Under the pieces are notes generated by a model, which had not been told where the DNA came from, did no database searches, and saw only the letters and a program-made list of their open reading frames with translations. This document shows, piece by piece, positions 6,158 to 7,233 of a stretch of DNA of 7,233 nt. The stretch's first letter is position 1. Each line of letters begins with the position of its first letter. The position numbers and the translations under genes were made by a program. The DNA comes from an uncultured bacterium (lineage in GTDB: Bacteria; Desulfobacterota; Binatia; HRBIN30): assembly GCA_937975525.1 (NCBI GenBank), contig CALJUJ010000739.1, forward strand, positions 1 through 7,233, read 5' to 3'.

Positions 6158-7233
6158 CGTCGAGCGGAATCGGCGCCGAGGATCGAAGGCCGCGAGCGCG
6201 CTGCGGAACGCGTCGATCTCCGGGTAGCCCGCTTCCGCCTGTGCGCGCGTGACCCGCGAGTCCAGATAGACGGCACGCGCCGCGCGCGCGTCGAGCGCCA
6301 GCGCTTCGAGGTCGCCGGCGAGCGCCTGGCCGTGAGTATCGTTCGGAAGGTGTGCATGGAGGGCGATGCCGTCGCCATCGAAGCGCAACCAGCGCCCCCG
6401 GCCGCGAAACGGCTTCATCGAGGCGATCAGCAGCGGATTCCGATGGCGGCGCAGGATGGAGGCGAGCTCCTCGAGATACCCGGCGATCTGGGCCTGCGGG
6501 ATCAGCACCACGTGCGCGATCATGCCGTGCGGTCCGTACGCGTCGTAGTAGCCGGCATTGCGGAAGTCCATGCCGGGGAAAACGAAGTCGTACAGCTCCA
6601 CGGTCTCGGTGCCGCGGCGGAGCTCGAAGAATCGGTGTGCCCGGGCGAGCGCGCGCAGGACCGAGGGTCGAAACCAGCGGACGCGAGGCGCTCGCGCGGC
6701 GGCGTCGTGGCGCGGATACGTCAGCGGGTCGCGATGCGTGACGACCTCGTCGCCCGCGAACGTGGCCGTGGCGACGTAGCCGCGCCCGAGCCTCCCGTCG
6801 AAGATCGAAAAGTCGTTCCAGCTGTGGAGAAAGTCGACTTCCTCCGCTCCCTCCGCCAACCGTGCGGCCGTCGCCGCCAGACCGTCGACCGGGTTGCGCC
6901 GGACGACGACTCCGGCCGACGGCAGCGTCGCGAGTCGCAAGGTCGCCGAGAGGATGATGCCCGTGAGCCCGAGCCCGCCACACGTCAGCTCGAAGAGCTC
7001 TGCGCTCTCGTCGCGCGACAGCCGCAGCACGCCATGATCGGGGTGGAACAGCTCGAGCGCTTCGACGTAGTCGACGAACGTCCCATGCCGTGTCGGATTC
7101 TTGCCGTGGACGTTGCACGCGATGCAGCCGCCGACGGTGATCTGCGGATGTCCGGGCAGTACGGGGAGATAGACGCCCCGCGACACGGTCTCGCGGTACA
7201 GCTCGGCGAGTGTGACGCCTGCGCCGACGCGGA
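6134..7233 (-). CDS. FAD-binding oxidoreductase, DprE1-like (N-terminus cut by window edge)
   Basis: The reading frame is open from the right edge, so an internal GTG at 7186 is not the true start; residues before it read VGAGVTLAELYRETVS, a normal FAD_binding_4 segment. Of about 365 visible residues, the first part carries PGHPQITVGGCIACNVHGKN and then a GGLGLTGIILSATLRL segment, both close to decaprenylphosphoryl-ribose oxidase DprE1 as I remember it. The C-terminal part, VYLDSRVT to DPRRRFRSTLSLRLAL, also lines up with the end of DprE1. By analogy the missing N-terminus is about 90 residues, giving a length near 455. The enzyme should be a soluble or membrane-associated flavoprotein that oxidises a sugar or polyol hydroxyl. 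The HGKN Lys is kept (codon 7100-7102), but Leu (codon 6263-6265) sits where DprE1 has active-site Lys418. The substrate is therefore doubtful and the gene should not be named dprE1. Confidence 0.87.
   Translation of the reverse strand, partial: RVGAGVTLAELYRETVSRGVYLPVLPGHPQITVGGCIACNVHGKNPTRHGTFVDYVEALELFHPDHGVLRLSRDESAELFELTCGGLGLTGIILSATLRLATLPSAGVVVRRNPVDGLAATAARLAEGAEEVDFLHSWNDFSIFDGRLGRGYVATATFAGDEVVTHRDPLTYPRHDAAARAPRVRWFRPSVLRALARAHRFFELRRGTETVELYDFVFPGMDFRNAGYYDAYGPHGMIAHVVLIPQAQIAGYLEELASILRRHRNPLLIASMKPFRGRGRWLRFDGDGIALHAHLPNDTHGQALAGDLEALALDARAARAVYLDSRVTRAQAEAGYPEIDAFRSALAAFDPRRRFRSTLSLRLAL

Noticed and set aside
4621..6252. A 543-codon + strand open frame across the VCBS start and the radical SAM gene
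   Set aside because: Arg/Pro-rich shadow product; it conflicts with two well-supported genes.
7184..7186. GTG as the start codon of the flavoprotein
   Set aside because: The frame stays open to the window edge, and the upstream residues (VGAGVTLAELYRET) fit the FAD-binding domain, so the real start lies outside the window.

Overview
The window is a high-GC stretch of bacterial chromosome, judged by eye at about two thirds G+C with strongly G/C-rich third codon positions. It looks like ordinary protein-coding DNA: no transposase, integrase, tRNA, rRNA, CRISPR array or long repeat was seen, and no stretch over 300 bases lacks a gene. The best clue to the host is the secreted protein at 2976-4844. 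It starts with a signal peptide, a Cys-rich dockerin-like pair of EF-hand loops and a Pro/Ser/Thr linker. From memory, this design is common in genomes of Candidatus Binatota and other former Deltaproteobacteria. That placement is an inference and could be wrong.

Layout from left to right: (1) the last codons of an unidentified + strand gene (3-86); (2) two tandem + strand genes for zinc-dependent AstE/AspA-type deacylases (117-1070 and 1078-2112), separated by 7 bases and clearly paralogous; (3) on the minus strand, a secreted VCBS/ASPIC-UnbV beta-propeller protein (2976-4844) followed 49 bases later by a short-chain dehydrogenase (2141-2926); (4) a divergent intergenic region of about 140 bases; (5) a + strand radical SAM protein with a SPASM/twitch-like Cys-rich tail (4985-6157); (6) a minus-strand flavoprotein related to DprE1 (6134-7233), cut at its N-terminus by the window edge. 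Its 3' end overlaps the radical SAM gene by 24 bases.

The genes form three or four separate transcription units and do not make one obvious pathway. The tightest functional unit is the AstE/AspA pair. The first paralogue keeps the zinc ligands and the catalytic Glu. The second keeps the zinc ligands but has Gln in place of the Glu, which suggests an active enzyme paired with a modified or non-catalytic partner. The other points of interest are a DprE1-like oxidase whose expected catalytic-pocket Lys is not conserved, and an orphan radical SAM/SPASM-like enzyme with no visible precursor peptide. Clear Shine-Dalgarno sequences at normal spacing are missing in front of every visible start, so start choices are less certain than the frames.
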